Of a DNA stretch of 64,000 bases, positions 50,469-61,789 are shown piece by piece (position 1 is the first letter of the stretch; each line of letters begins with the position of its first letter). This DNA is from Eudoraea adriatica DSM 19308 (GTDB lineage: Bacteria; Bacteroidota; Bacteroidia; Flavobacteriales; Flavobacteriaceae). The stretch spans positions 248,001 through 312,000 of the forward strand of contig NZ_KB907546.1 in the NCBI RefSeq assembly GCF_000382125.1. Direction: 5' to 3'. A program made the position numbers and the translations under genes. Under the pieces are notes generated by a model, which saw only the letters and a program-made list of their open reading frames with translations, made no database searches and had not been told where the DNA came from.

Positions 50469-51926
50469 TTAGTACACCTTATAAAGAATCATAAATATTA
50501 GCATCACAATTGCGGTTATGATTAATGGTCCAATCATACCTATAAATATTCCACCGAATCTAAAGTCTTTTTGTTCCAATTTGTCCGTGCTGTAAGCAAT
50601 GGCATTTGGAGGAGTAGATATTGGGAGAAACAACGCGGTGGATGCACTTAAACCGATTACCAGAGGCAATACTACCGGATCATTGAATGTCAGGATAATA
50701 CTTATTGGGATCAATATTGTTGCCGTTGCCGTATTACTCATAATATTGGACATTACAACCGTTAAAAACCCAAAGGCTATTACAAGGGCAAAGAAATTAA
50801 GATCGTATTGCTGTATTTTTTCTACGTAAAAGCTTGCAAGGCCGGTCTCTTTTATGGCGAGACCAAGTGCCAGCCCGCCGGCTACCAACATCAGCGTATC
50901 CCAGGGGAGTTTGCGAACATCATCTCCGTTGATGATACCGGTCATGGTGAGCAATATAATAGGAAGCAAAGAGACCACAGAAGCAGGTATCCCATGAACT
51001 TTTTCAGTGAGCCATAGGAGCAGTGTAATGGAAAGAACTGCAAGAACTATTCGCTTTTTAATTCTGTTAAACTTGTAATTGGTATCATTTTTATCATCAG
51101 GTACTTCTTCAAGCTCAATAACGATTCTTTTTTTTCCGGGGATGTATTTTTTGGTCAGGATCAGCCAAAATAACAAAGTAAGGATTATGGCAATAGGAAA
51201 GCCCACAATCATCCATTCTAAAAACCCGATGTCAATTCCGTTGTTATTTAAAGCTTCAACGGCAATAGCATTAGGAGGGGAGCCAATTAGGGTACCCATA
51301 CCCCCAAGAGAAGCTGAACCCGCAATACCGATTAAAATAGCTTTGGAAAAAGGGGCATCCTTGTCCAGAGTGTTGATAAATGGTAATACAGAAGCGATCA
51401 TCATGGCAGTAGTAGCGGTATTGGACATGATCATTGAGAAAAGTGCAGTTGTAAGCATTAAGCCAAGCAATACAAATTTTGGCAATGTTCCGAATCTTGA
51501 AATAGAAATTCTGAAAACCTCCCTGTCCAATTTTGTTTTACTCATCGCTTCTGCCATAAAAAATCCACCAAGCATAAGCCAGATAACGCTACTGGACCAG
51601 GAATTTATATAACCTATATAATGAGATTGAACATTTGAAGGATCTATTTGGGAATAGTAGCTATTCATGGCAAAAATCAGGAATCCAAATACCAGTAAAC
51701 CAACTGCAAAGGGAGGGATAGCCTCTGTTACCCAAAGGCCAATCGACAGGAATAAAAGAAAAAGCACATAGATCTGTGCCTGATCCATGGCCGGTTCATA
51801 AAGAGTGTAAGTAATAGCGAAAGATAAAATAACACTCAATAGAAAGTAGATAACCCTGCTTTGCACATCTACTACTTTCTGTATATGAGACATTAGTTTT
51901 AACGAAGCCGTTCTGGAATCTGCCAT
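50469..51926 (-). CDS. DASS/SLC13-family sodium-coupled dicarboxylate or anion carrier
   Basis: A 485-residue membrane protein with about 11-12 helices. The two SNT-type motifs of the family are seen as 'MIMSNTATTAMMIASVLPF' and 'SNIMSNTATATILIPISI', and the second Na+/substrate loop region as 'PISTPPNAIAYSTDKLEQKD'. Members move di- and tricarboxylates or sulfate with sodium. The specific substrate is not readable. It is convergent with asnB. Confidence 0.88.
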   Translation of the reverse strand: MADSRTASLKLMSHIQKVVDVQSRVIYFLLSVILSFAITYTLYEPAMDQAQIYVLFLLFLSIGLWVTEAIPPFAVGLLVFGFLIFAMNSYYSQIDPSNVQSHYIGYINSWSSSVIWLMLGGFFMAEAMSKTKLDREVFRISISRFGTLPKFVLLGLMLTTALFSMIMSNTATTAMMIASVLPFINTLDKDAPFSKAILIGIAGSASLGGMGTLIGSPPNAIAVEALNNNGIDIGFLEWMIVGFPIAIILTLLFWLILTKKYIPGKKRIVIELEEVPDDKNDTNYKFNRIKKRIVLAVLSITLLLWLTEKVHGIPASVVSLLPIILLTMTGIINGDDVRKLPWDTLMLVAGGLALGLAIKETGLASFYVEKIQQYDLNFFALVIAFGFLTVVMSNIMSNTATATILIPISIILTFNDPVVLPLVIGLSASTALFLPISTPPNAIAYSTDKLEQKDFRFGGIFIGMIGPLIITAIVMLIFMILYKVY

Positions 51927-52108
51927 GCTTTTTCATTTTAGTAAAGATGGCACAAAAATACACAGTATAGTCTCAAAATAACCTAACAAATGTCAGGATA
52001 ATTACCAAAAACGCGTCATTGGTTAAACGCATCACAAATTGTTGTTAAATTGTTGATAACTTACCTATTGCATATATCCACCAACACTATATTTTATGGG
52101 GTATTCCC

Positions 52109-52116
52109 TATATTTG
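52109..52116 (+). promoter_or_regulatory. -7-type box of gyrB
   Basis: TATATTTG matches the TAnnTTTG consensus and lies 40 bases before the gyrB ATG. No well-placed TTG -33 element is evident. Confidence 0.4.
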
Positions 52117-52135
52117 TAAGATTGCAAAAAATTAA

Positions 52136-54097
<1,962 letters not shown>

Positions 54098-54117
54098 CAA
54101 CCAGAATTAAAAAGCAA

Positions 54118-54151
54118 AGATCCCGAAGTTAAAGCCACGGGATTTTTTTAT
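54118..54151 (+). terminator. Intrinsic terminator of gyrB
   Basis: 'gatcccg' pairs with 'cgggatt' around a 12-base loop, followed by seven Ts. Confidence 0.7.
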
Positions 54152-54202
54152 TAGGAATGAAATATCTTTCCATACATACCCTTTAGTTATTGAATTCAAA
54201 AT

Positions 54203-54233
54203 AAAAAGCAGCCCATTTTCAAAGGCTGCTTTT
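54203..54233. terminator. Intrinsic terminator, mainly for the lipoprotein gene at 54261
   Basis: 'aaaagcagcc' / 'ggctgctttt' pair around a 10-base loop, with A/T-runs on both sides. It is 28 bases beyond the stop of the leftward gene. Confidence 0.8.
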
Positions 54234-54260
54234 CGTAACTATATGGAAAAAATTGGGGAA

Positions 54261-54632
54261 TTACTCTCGTTTAGCCAGGATTTCTCCTTTTACATTCTCC
54301 AGTAACATTCCTTCCGGAGATTCTTTCATGCTAACAACATCTTTGATCATTTCTGTTCCCGGATAAGAAATGGTGTAAATCTCATTATCCGCTACCCAGC
54401 TAAAATCAGTTTTAAAATCGAGAACAGATCCATTGTATTTTTGGTACCTTCCTAAATAGGCATCATTGAAGATCCATTCTTGTCGGATAGTTTGCTTGTT
54501 AGTTTCACCCGAGTTGATAACATCAACCTTGTACCAAATTCCTATTACGGGATCATTGTTTTCCGGGATTCTGGAACAGTTGCTGACTAATACGATAGCA
54601 ACTATGGCCATAAATGAAAAAAGCTTTTTCAA
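54261..54632 (-). CDS. Small lipoprotein of unknown function, TTG start
   Basis: A 123-residue protein. The natural lipoprotein signal 'KKLFSFMAIVAIVLVSNCS' (Cys19) requires a TTG start at 54632; the internal ATG would leave a very short signal. The mature part is beta-rich, with 'VIGIWYKVDVI' and 'WIFNDAYLGRYQK', similar in style to the lipocalin-like small lipoproteins of Bacteroidota. No family is named. Confidence 0.7.
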   Translation of the reverse strand: MKKLFSFMAIVAIVLVSNCSRIPENNDPVIGIWYKVDVINSGETNKQTIRQEWIFNDAYLGRYQKYNGSVLDFKTDFSWVADNEIYTISYPGTEMIKDVVSMKESPEGMLLENVKGEILAKRE

Positions 54633-54845
54633 TTTTAGTAGGTTTTAGATTTGGGATCTATATAGAATTTCTAACGCCTGAACCAAAAAATGTATTGTCA
54701 AAATTCGATGTAATACACTTGAATTTGACTTTCTTCGATGAATTGCGTTTTATTTTAACATTATTATAGATTCCTTTAAAGTAAAACCACTATTCCCCCG
54801 AAAAATATATGTTGGAAATGGGTTCTTAAATCTGTTAAATTTCTG

Positions 54846-54853
54846 TAATTTTG
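54846..54853 (+). promoter_or_regulatory. -7-type box of mdh
   Basis: TAATTTTG matches TAnnTTTG and lies 34 bases before the mdh ATG. The -33 TTG is not clear at normal spacing. Confidence 0.4.
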
Positions 54854-54887
54854 GCAGTCTTATCAATCACCTAAAAAATAACATATT

Positions 54888-55814
54888 ATGAAAGTTACAG
54901 TAGTTGGAGCGGGTGCTGTTGGTGCTAGTTGTGCCGAGTATATCGCAATTAAAAATTTTGCTTCGGAAGTCGTTTTGCTTGATATTAAGGAAGGTTATGC
55001 TGAAGGAAAGGCCATGGACCTTATGCAAACAGCTTCTCTGAATGGTTTTGATACAACGATAACTGGCACTACAGGAGATTATTCAAAAACCGCTGATAGC
55101 GATATTGCAGTGATTACATCCGGTATTCCCCGAAAGCCCGGAATGACTCGTGAGGAGTTGATTGGTATTAATGCCGGGATAGTGAAAACTGTTGCTTCAA
55201 ATCTTATAGAACATTCCCCTAATGTAATTCTGATTGTAGTTAGCAATCCAATGGATACTATGACCTATTTGGTGCATAAGACTACAAACCTTCCTAAAAA
55301 TAAAATTATCGGTATGGGAGGAGCACTGGATAGCGCAAGATTTAAATATCGTTTGGCGGAGGCGCTGGATGCACCTATTTCTGATATTGACGGAATGGTA
55401 ATTGGCGGACATAGCGATACCGGAATGGTACCTCTTGCCAGTCAGGCGGCAAGGAATAGCGTAAAAGTTTCTGAATTTTTAACTGAAGACCGCCTCAAGC
55501 AGGTAGTGGAAGACACAAAAGTAGGTGGTGCAACCCTAACTAAACTTCTTGGAACAAGTGCCTGGTATGCACCTGGTGCTGCCGTTTCAGCATTGGTTCA
55601 GGCCATTGCCTGCGATCAAAAAAAGATGTTCCCTTGTTCTGCTTTGCTGGACGGTGAATATGGGTTAAGTGATATTTGCATAGGTGTTCCTGTTTTGCTG
55701 GGAAAAAATGGTATAGAAAGTATAGTGGAGATTTCCCTGAGTGATACTGAAAAAACTAAAATGCAGGAGAGCTCTGTAGGTGTTAGAAATACAAATGGAC
55801 TACTGGATGTGTAG
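54888..55814 (+). CDS. mdh: Malate dehydrogenase
   Basis: A 308-residue lactate/malate dehydrogenase family enzyme. 'VVGAGAVGASCAEYIA' is the NAD-binding glycine loop. 'GIPRKPGMTREELIGINAGI' is the active-site mobile loop, in the malate form with Arg, and 'VVSNPMDTMTYL' and 'GGHSDTGMVPL' carry the catalytic His and substrate Arg. It interconverts malate and oxaloacetate in the TCA cycle. Single gene with terminator at 55839. Confidence 0.93.
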   Translation: MKVTVVGAGAVGASCAEYIAIKNFASEVVLLDIKEGYAEGKAMDLMQTASLNGFDTTITGTTGDYSKTADSDIAVITSGIPRKPGMTREELIGINAGIVKTVASNLIEHSPNVILIVVSNPMDTMTYLVHKTTNLPKNKIIGMGGALDSARFKYRLAEALDAPISDIDGMVIGGHSDTGMVPLASQAARNSVKVSEFLTEDRLKQVVEDTKVGGATLTKLLGTSAWYAPGAAVSALVQAIACDQKKMFPCSALLDGEYGLSDICIGVPVLLGKNGIESIVEISLSDTEKTKMQESSVGVRNTNGLLDV

Positions 55815-55838
55815 TTAGGGCCTTAAATTAGGGTATTA

Positions 55839-55867
55839 AAAAGCATCACTTTTGTGATGCTTTTTTT
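55839..55867 (+). terminator. Intrinsic terminator of mdh
   Basis: 'aaaagcatcac' / 'gtgatgctttt' form an 11-bp stem with a TTTT loop and a T-run. Confidence 0.88.
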
Positions 55868-55995
55868 ATGATGCGTTTAGCTCAAAGAATTATTACAGTA
55901 TCGCAATGCCGTTGAAATTTGATAAGACATTTAAAATAAAGCTATAAATATGAAGACTACAACAGTTTCATATCCATACAAATACTATAAATAAA

Positions 55996-56026
55996 TTGTC
56001 AGTTCTTAAGGGAAATGATATATTTG
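55996..56026 (+). promoter_or_regulatory. Bacteroidota-type promoter of secDF
   Basis: TTG at 55996-55998 (-33) and TATATTTG at 56019-56026 (-7, fits TAnnTTTG) are 20 bases apart, within the usual spacing. They end 39 bases before the secDF ATG. Confidence 0.6.
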
Positions 56027-56065
56027 CACGCTGTTTACAAATTCCATCAAAAAATCAATTAAACC

Positions 56066-59026
56066 ATGCAGAATAAAGGACTTATAAAGCTATTTGCTTT
56101 CTTGTTCGGACTGGTAAGTATCTATCAACTTTCCTATACATTTATTACCGCCAAGGTAGAAAAAGATGCAACCTTGTTTGCGACATCTGCTGTATCACCC
56201 TCGGAGGAGGATTATGTAGCCAAAAGAGAAGCCGTAGAAGCCACTTACTTAGATTCAATCGGGGGAAATCCTATTTTGGGCTATACCAGTTACGACGATG
56301 CAAAGAAAAAGGAACTGAACAAAGGTCTGGATCTCAAAGGAGGTATTAATGTTACGCTTCAGATATCGGTTAAGGATATTCTAAAAGGCCTCGCTGACAA
56401 TACCAAAAATCCGATCTTTAACAAGGCATTGGCCGATGCTGATGCAGCTTCTAAAGACAGCGATGAAACCTATATAGAATTATTTTTCGAAGCTTTTGAT
56501 AATATTAAGGGAGATGCAAAATTGGCTTCTCCGGATATATTTGCCAACAAAGGTTTAAGTGATGAGATCAATTTTCAAATGACCGACGATGAGGTAAAAC
56601 CTATAATTCGTCGTAAAATTGATGAATCTGTTGTCTCTGCTTTCGAAGTTTTACGTGAACGAATTGATGGTTTTGGTGTTACGCAACCCAACATACAGCG
56701 CGAAGGTAAATCAGGAAGAATATTGGTGGAATTACCTGGGGCAAGAGATATAGCAAGGGCACAGGACCTGCTGTCCAGCACTGCGCAATTGGAGTTCTGG
56801 GAAACCTATGAACCGGGTAATCAAAGTCTTATAAATTTCTTTATCCAGGCAAACGAACGTTTAAAAACATTAGTAGAGGATACCGAAGAAGAAACTGTTG
56901 ATAAGGAAGAATCTGAAATTGATTCTTTACTTTCAGACTTAACCCAGGATTCTCTGGATCTTGCTACAGAGAGAAATCCATTATTTGATAAGTTACAGCT
57001 AAATGCGCCCGGTTTTGCTGTGGGTATAGCTGCCATAAAGGATACAGCCGAAATAGGTGCATACCTTCGTATGCCGGAGGTGCGACGTTTATTGCCTGCA
57101 GATGTGCAATTCACAAAATTTTTATGGGAACGACCTACGAAAGAATCTGAAGTAGCATCTCTGTATGCTCTGAAATCTAACCGCGACAATACCCCCAGAA
57201 TTAGTGGTGATGTAGTGAGTGATGCCAGGGACCAATTCGACCAGTTTAACAGGCCGGCTGTAGGCATGGATATGAATGTAAAAGGTGCCAAGCTTTGGGA
57301 AAAACTAACCAGCGAGGCTAACCTCAATAATACGGGAATAGCAATAGTTCTGGACAATAAAGTATACACAGCACCAGGGGTTTCTCAGGTGGGTGGAATA
57401 TCGGGAGGTAGCTCTGAAATTACCGGTACTTTTACCGTAAATGAAACAAAAGATATAGCCAACGTGTTAAGGGCAGGTAAATTACCGGCTTCTGCAGAGA
57501 TAATAGATTCATTTGTTGTTGGACCTTCTTTAGGACAGGAAGCAATAGACAGTGGGTTTATGTCCTTTCTGATTGCAATGGTTTTTGTTTTACTATGGAT
57601 GGTCTTCTATTATGGTAAAGCGGGTATTTTTGCAGATATCGCTTTGGTCTTTAATATCGTTCTCATCTTTGGTGTATTAGCCAGTTTGGGCGCAGTACTT
57701 ACCTTACCAGGTATTGCAGGTATTGTATTGACCATTGGTATGTCTGTGGATGCGAATGTTCTGATATTTGAAAGGATAAAGGAAGAATTGGCTAAAGGAA
57801 AAGGTAAAGGACAGGCTATCTCAGATGGTTTTTCAAATGCATTATCGTCTATTTTGGACGCAAACGTTACAACAGGCCTGACCGCGATAATATTATTGAT
57901 TTTTGGTAGTGGCCCTATTAAAGGATTTGCAACAACCTTGATTATTGGTATTCTAACCTCCTTGTTTACAGCTATCTTTATTACGAGGTTATTAGTGGAT
58001 TGGTACATTTCCGGAAAAGGAAGAACCCTTGACTTTTCTACAGCTATCACCAAGAACCTGTTCAAGAATTTAAATATTAAGTTCCTGAGCAAACGTAAAA
58101 TATCCTATGTCCTTTCGTTTATATTAGTAGCCGTTGGTCTATTTTCTTTAATAACTCAGGGATTGGATGAAGGTGTCGATTTTGTAGGAGGGCGTAATTA
58201 CCAGATACGATTTGTAAACCCAGTTAATCCTTCTGAAATAACGAACGAGTTATCAGCGTCCTTAGGAAGTGCCAGCGCCAAGACTTTTGGTGATGCTAAC
58301 CAGATAATGGTAACGACTAAGTATAAGGTAGATGTTCAGGGTACAGAAGTCGATGATGAGATATTGGGAATATTATATACTTCGCTACAAAAATATTTAC
58401 CGGATGGAGCCACTTATGAAGATTTCATTCCCGGCGGAACAAATGGTGATATCGGAGTCCTTAAGTACCGAAAAGTAGGACCAACCATCGCAGATGATAT
58501 CAAGAAAAATGCACTTTGGGCTATTTTCGGGTCTTTGGCTATAGTCTTTCTATATATTTTACTGCGCTTCCGCAAATGGCAGTATTCCTTAGGTGCTGTT
58601 GTAGCCGTATTCCACGATGTATTGATAGTTTTGGGTATCTTTTCACTAACCAGTAAAATAATGCCTTTTAGTATGGAAGTAGACCAGGCATTTATTGCGG
58701 CAATTTTAACAGTAATCGGTTATTCGCTGAATGATACCGTGGTAGTTTTCGACCGTATCAGGGAAATGGTAGGCGATCATGGCTGGAAAGGCGGAGATAA
58801 TATCGACAATGCTTTGAACAGTACATTAAGCAGAACCCTGAATACGTCACTTACAACTCTTGTAGTACTGCTGTCCATTTTTGTATTTGGTGGGGAATCT
58901 CTGAGAGGATTCATGTTTGCAATGATCATTGGGGTAATAATAGGTACATACTCTTCATTGTTTATTGCAACCCCGGTAATGTTTGATACATTGCGAAAAA
59001 AAATATTGGCAGAGAAAAAGGTATAA
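56066..59026 (+). CDS. secDF: Protein-export membrane protein SecDF (single-polypeptide fusion)
   Basis: A 986-residue protein joining SecD (about 1-620) and SecF (about 640-986). The SecD part has the D1 signature 'LNKGLDLKGGINVTLQI', a Gly-rich periplasmic P1 segment ('RIDGFGVTQPNIQREGKSGR', 'LVELPGARD'), and the 'MSVDANVLIFERIKEELAKG' and 'ANVTTGLTAIIL' segments. The SecF part has 'QGLDEGVDFVGGRNYQIRF' and 'YSLNDTVVVFDRIRE'. Together about 12 membrane helices use the proton gradient to help export through SecYEG. The fused form is normal in Bacteroidota. Confidence 0.95.
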   Translation: MQNKGLIKLFAFLFGLVSIYQLSYTFITAKVEKDATLFATSAVSPSEEDYVAKREAVEATYLDSIGGNPILGYTSYDDAKKKELNKGLDLKGGINVTLQISVKDILKGLADNTKNPIFNKALADADAASKDSDETYIELFFEAFDNIKGDAKLASPDIFANKGLSDEINFQMTDDEVKPIIRRKIDESVVSAFEVLRERIDGFGVTQPNIQREGKSGRILVELPGARDIARAQDLLSSTAQLEFWETYEPGNQSLINFFIQANERLKTLVEDTEEETVDKEESEIDSLLSDLTQDSLDLATERNPLFDKLQLNAPGFAVGIAAIKDTAEIGAYLRMPEVRRLLPADVQFTKFLWERPTKESEVASLYALKSNRDNTPRISGDVVSDARDQFDQFNRPAVGMDMNVKGAKLWEKLTSEANLNNTGIAIVLDNKVYTAPGVSQVGGISGGSSEITGTFTVNETKDIANVLRAGKLPASAEIIDSFVVGPSLGQEAIDSGFMSFLIAMVFVLLWMVFYYGKAGIFADIALVFNIVLIFGVLASLGAVLTLPGIAGIVLTIGMSVDANVLIFERIKEELAKGKGKGQAISDGFSNALSSILDANVTTGLTAIILLIFGSGPIKGFATTLIIGILTSLFTAIFITRLLVDWYISGKGRTLDFSTAITKNLFKNLNIKFLSKRKISYVLSFILVAVGLFSLITQGLDEGVDFVGGRNYQIRFVNPVNPSEITNELSASLGSASAKTFGDANQIMVTTKYKVDVQGTEVDDEILGILYTSLQKYLPDGATYEDFIPGGTNGDIGVLKYRKVGPTIADDIKKNALWAIFGSLAIVFLYILLRFRKWQYSLGAVVAVFHDVLIVLGIFSLTSKIMPFSMEVDQAFIAAILTVIGYSLNDTVVVFDRIREMVGDHGWKGGDNIDNALNSTLSRTLNTSLTTLVVLLSIFVFGGESLRGFMFAMIIGVIIGTYSSLFIATPVMFDTLRKKILAEKKV

Positions 59027-59044
59027 GTTTTATTAAGAAATAGT

Positions 59045-59087
59045 AAAAACCGCAAAACTTCATAAAAAAGCTTTGCGGTTTTTTTCT
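59045..59087 (+). terminator. Intrinsic terminator of secDF
   Basis: 'aaaaaccgcaaaactt' and 'aagctttgcggttttt' pair, with one mismatch, around a short A-rich loop and are followed by Ts. Confidence 0.8.
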
Positions 59088-59101
59088 TGCTGTAAACAAA
59101 A

Positions 59102-59128
59102 AAAGCCCGTCTTATAAGACAGGCTTTA
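59102..59128 (-). terminator. Intrinsic terminator of the cold-shock gene
   Basis: 'aaagcccgtcttat' / 'ataagacaggcttt' form a near-perfect stem (one mismatch); on the minus strand it is followed by a T-run. It is 27 bases past the gene stop. Confidence 0.82.
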
Positions 59129-59154
59129 AAATAAAATTCGTTAAATATTAAGGA

Positions 59155-59346
59155 TTAAACTACCTCAACATTTACTGCGTTTAAACCTTTAGGGCTTTCT
59201 TCTAAATCGTAGCTAACTTTATCTCCCTCTGATATCTCTTCGGTTAATCCACTAGCATGGACAAATACGTCTTTGTCTCCTTCATCCGGAGTGATAAATC
59301 CAAATCCTTTGGCGTTGTTGAAAAATTTTACTGTACCGTTACTCAT
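59155..59346 (-). CDS. cspA: Cold-shock domain RNA-binding protein CspA
   Basis: A 63-residue OB-fold protein. RNP1 'KGFGFI' and RNP2 'VFVHAS' are present ('NNAKGFGFITPDEGDKDVFV', 'HASGL'). It starts MSNGTVKFFNNAKG and ends 'LNAVNVEVV', the usual length for Bacteroidota. It binds nucleic acid as a chaperone during cold or growth shifts. Confidence 0.95.
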   Translation of the reverse strand: MSNGTVKFFNNAKGFGFITPDEGDKDVFVHASGLTEEISEGDKVSYDLEESPKGLNAVNVEVV

Positions 59347-59523
59347 GATTATATATTAAATTAGCCGCAAAGGTAGGTTAATATCCTTCAAATTAAGTAT
59401 ATAAGTTATTTATTTTACTTTTAACATCGTTTTTTCACATTTCCTTAAGAGAAACAATGGCTTAGGCACCCTTACCATTGACATTTTTTAACCATTTCAC
59501 TTAGAAGTTGGAGGAATAAATCT

Positions 59524-60768
59524 CTAATTCTCCACCACCTTACCTACAGATCCTTCAGATGTGCATACCAATTCATAGGTAAAAGGCGCTTTTAATTCCG
59601 GTTCTTTTCTGTGCGATACAAAAACTATTGTTGTATGGCTTTCAGCGGCCATTTTATTAACAAGATCAACCACAAGGGCGGCACTTGCATCATCCAAACC
59701 TGCCGTTGGTTCATCCAATATTAAAAGTAAGGGATGTTTGATCATTGCCCTGGCACACATTATAAGTCGTTGTTGACCAAGACTCAGATTGTGAAAATAA
59801 TTATCTTTTTTGTCCTCCATATTTAGTAAAGCCAGCCATTCTCTGGCTACCCTTAACTGAGCCTCTCCAGGTTTAATATATAATCCAATAGAGTCCAAAA
59901 GCCCTGAAATAAGCATATTTTCCAGACTGTGGTATCCCCTGAAACGGTCTACCATGGCTGGTGTAAAGTAGCCAATATTTTTTTTGATATCCCAAACACT
60001 TTCCCCACTCCCTTTTCGTGTGCCAAACAAGAATATATCCTGTCCGTAGGCTTTTGGATTATCACCGGTGACCATTGACAGGAGTGTTGTTTTGCCACTA
60101 CCATTTTTACCGGCCAGTTCCCAAAATTCTCCCTTCTTTATTTTCCAGTTAATATTTTTAAGAATAGGTTTCTCCTCATAGCTTACAGAGACATTTTTAA
60201 ACGTAATTAGATTTTGATGACTATAATTAAAATGATTCAACGCTTTTGGAACATCTCTATTTAAGACCTGTCTTTTTTGGGGTTCTATATTAGTTACGTC
60301 TTTGATAACCAAAAATTCGCTGAAATCTAAACGAGAAAAATTTGTGACAAAAGGCAGCAGATCGGCAGACCTGCTTATAAGTTGAATGATCGTAATGTAA
60401 CCTGAAATCTTTGCCAAAACCTTTTTAAGCTGTTTTTGCGAATCCTGATCCAGATTATCAAAAGGGTTGTCCAGGATAATGAAGTCGGGTTTTGTTTCTA
60501 AAAGATAATTCAAAAGGGCTTTTTTGCGTTCCCCGCTGCTCATCGATAGAAGACTTTGGGAAGTTGAGGCTGTAAGCAGCTTATAATCATGCCTTACTTC
60601 TTCTTCAATAAAATTGTCCAGGGCCAGTTTAGAAAATAACGCACCCTTTTGTCCTTTTAAGGCCTCTAAAGGCTGCGGTGGTCTGCCGTCTGTGAGCAAT
60701 TGCCGGATGAGACCTTGTTTATTGGATTGATTATCCATAAAGACAGCCCAGTGTTGTGTTTGGGTCAT
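59524..60768 (-). CDS. Tandem ABC ATPase (ModF-like) with a degenerate first domain
   Basis: A 414-residue protein (ATG at 60768; the TTG at 60795 adds nine weak residues). Two ATPase units are joined. The second is complete: Walker A 'AGKNGSGKTTL', signature 'LSLGQQRLIMCARAM', Walker B 'LLILDEPTAGLD' and H-loop 'FVSHRKEPE'. The first has a signature 'SMSSGERKKALL' and Walker B-like 'FIILDNPFDNLD' but lacks the phosphate-binding loop ('MDNQSNKQGLIRQLL' in its place). There is no membrane domain, so it is a cytosolic ABC protein of the ModF type with unknown partner. Confidence 0.85.
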   Translation of the reverse strand: MTQTQHWAVFMDNQSNKQGLIRQLLTDGRPPQPLEALKGQKGALFSKLALDNFIEEEVRHDYKLLTASTSQSLLSMSSGERKKALLNYLLETKPDFIILDNPFDNLDQDSQKQLKKVLAKISGYITIIQLISRSADLLPFVTNFSRLDFSEFLVIKDVTNIEPQKRQVLNRDVPKALNHFNYSHQNLITFKNVSVSYEEKPILKNINWKIKKGEFWELAGKNGSGKTTLLSMVTGDNPKAYGQDIFLFGTRKGSGESVWDIKKNIGYFTPAMVDRFRGYHSLENMLISGLLDSIGLYIKPGEAQLRVAREWLALLNMEDKKDNYFHNLSLGQQRLIMCARAMIKHPLLLILDEPTAGLDDASAALVVDLVNKMAAESHTTIVFVSHRKEPELKAPFTYELVCTSEGSVGKVVEN

Positions 60769-60902
60769 AATAGCCTGAATACGGGTTTTAAGCAAATATA
60801 GCAGATAGGTGCCAAAAGTTTGATCACTTAATTTATTAATTAAATTGGTTAAGGAATTTATACTTTATATATTTAGAATCCCCCTGGAAGAAAATTTATG
60901 TT

Positions 60903-60998
60903 ATGAGTAAAAAGGTAATAAAGCTAATACAGGTTTGCACCATCTGTTTAGGTTTAATAACAGGGCTGGTTTTTTGCCTGGACTTTATATTTAACTAA
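60903..60998 (+). CDS. 31-residue single-helix membrane peptide
   Basis: A short frame, beginning MSKKVIKLIQ, with one hydrophobic helix ('VCTICLGLITGLVFCLDF') and a positively charged start. It ends 11 bases before the DUF2892 gene ATG, also a small membrane protein, so the two are probably co-transcribed. The upstream AT-rich context and spacing fit a real small gene, but it is short and no family is named. Confidence 0.45.
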   Translation: MSKKVIKLIQVCTICLGLITGLVFCLDFIFN

Positions 60999-61009
60999 AA
61001 TTCAATACT

Positions 61010-61216
61010 ATGAAAAAGAACATGGGTTCAACAGATAGGATTATTCGATTTATTTTGGCTGCGATTTTCATCGTTCTCTATTTTACAAATACAATAACCG
61101 GGATTTGGGGCATTGTTCTGTTAATACTGGGAGCCGTATTTATTCTGACCAGCTTTATTAGCTTTTGTCCGCTATATGCTCCTTTCGGATTAAGTACCTG
61201 CGCAAAAAAGGATTAA
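61010..61216 (+). CDS. DUF2892 family small membrane protein
   Basis: A 68-residue protein with the family pattern 'MGSTDRIIRFILAAIFIVLY', a second helix, and a C-terminal 'SFCPLYAPFGLSTC' cysteine motif (Cys-x(4)-Pro-type). Such domains are often attached to rhodanese-like proteins and are suggested in sulfur handling. Here it is stand-alone, with two helices. Confidence 0.88.
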   Translation: MKKNMGSTDRIIRFILAAIFIVLYFTNTITGIWGIVLLILGAVFILTSFISFCPLYAPFGLSTCAKKD

Positions 61217-61260
61217 TTATTTGATTGGTTATTCAGGGAAATACATCCAAAAAATTAGGA

Positions 61261-61782
61261 TTATCCTGAGGATACCCTAAAAATATGAACCGGGATACCT
61301 TTGTAAGTGGTGGTTTTATCCAGGTGCATCCCATTATTTATGGCTACTCTTTGAGATCCTATATTATCTATATGTATGATTGAAATTATGGATTCAGCCA
61401 GTTTGTGTTCAAAGGCGTAAGCCTTGCATTTTTTGGCAGCCTCTGTAGCATATCCCTTTCTCCAGTATTCGGGTAAGATAGAATAGCCAATTTCCAGTTC
61501 CCGGATATCATCTACAGTTTGAATCAGCAGACCGCACATGCCTACAAGTTTGTCATCCTGTTTGTTTATAAGGGCGTTGAGGCCTCCCAGATTATTTTCA
61601 TATCGGGTAAATACCTTAGTGAACCAATTCCGGCATGCAACTTCCGGCTCAAAAATCTCGCCGGCAAAATATTTTAAACTTAAAGGTTCTTCATGAAAGG
61701 GTAACCAGGCATTGAAATCTGCCATGGAAACTTTTCGGAAAATAAGCCGTTTACTTTCCTCCCCTTCAAGTAGTAAGTTCAT
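61261..61782 (-). CDS. GNAT-family N-acetyltransferase (RimJ/RimL type)
   Basis: A 173-residue acetyltransferase. The opening 'LEGEESKRLIFRKVSMADFN' and the segment 'LEIGYSILPEYWRKGYATEA' match the acetyl-CoA-binding pattern (Arg/Gln-x-x-Gly-x-Gly/Ala: here 'RKGYA'), followed by 'IDNIGSQRVAINNGMHLDK'. The substrate (often a ribosomal protein or other amine) is not readable. It lies 8 bases from the DUF192 gene on the same strand. Confidence 0.9.
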   Translation of the reverse strand: MNLLLEGEESKRLIFRKVSMADFNAWLPFHEEPLSLKYFAGEIFEPEVACRNWFTKVFTRYENNLGGLNALINKQDDKLVGMCGLLIQTVDDIRELEIGYSILPEYWRKGYATEAAKKCKAYAFEHKLAESIISIIHIDNIGSQRVAINNGMHLDKTTTYKGIPVHIFRVSSG

Positions 61783-61789
61783 ATTACCT

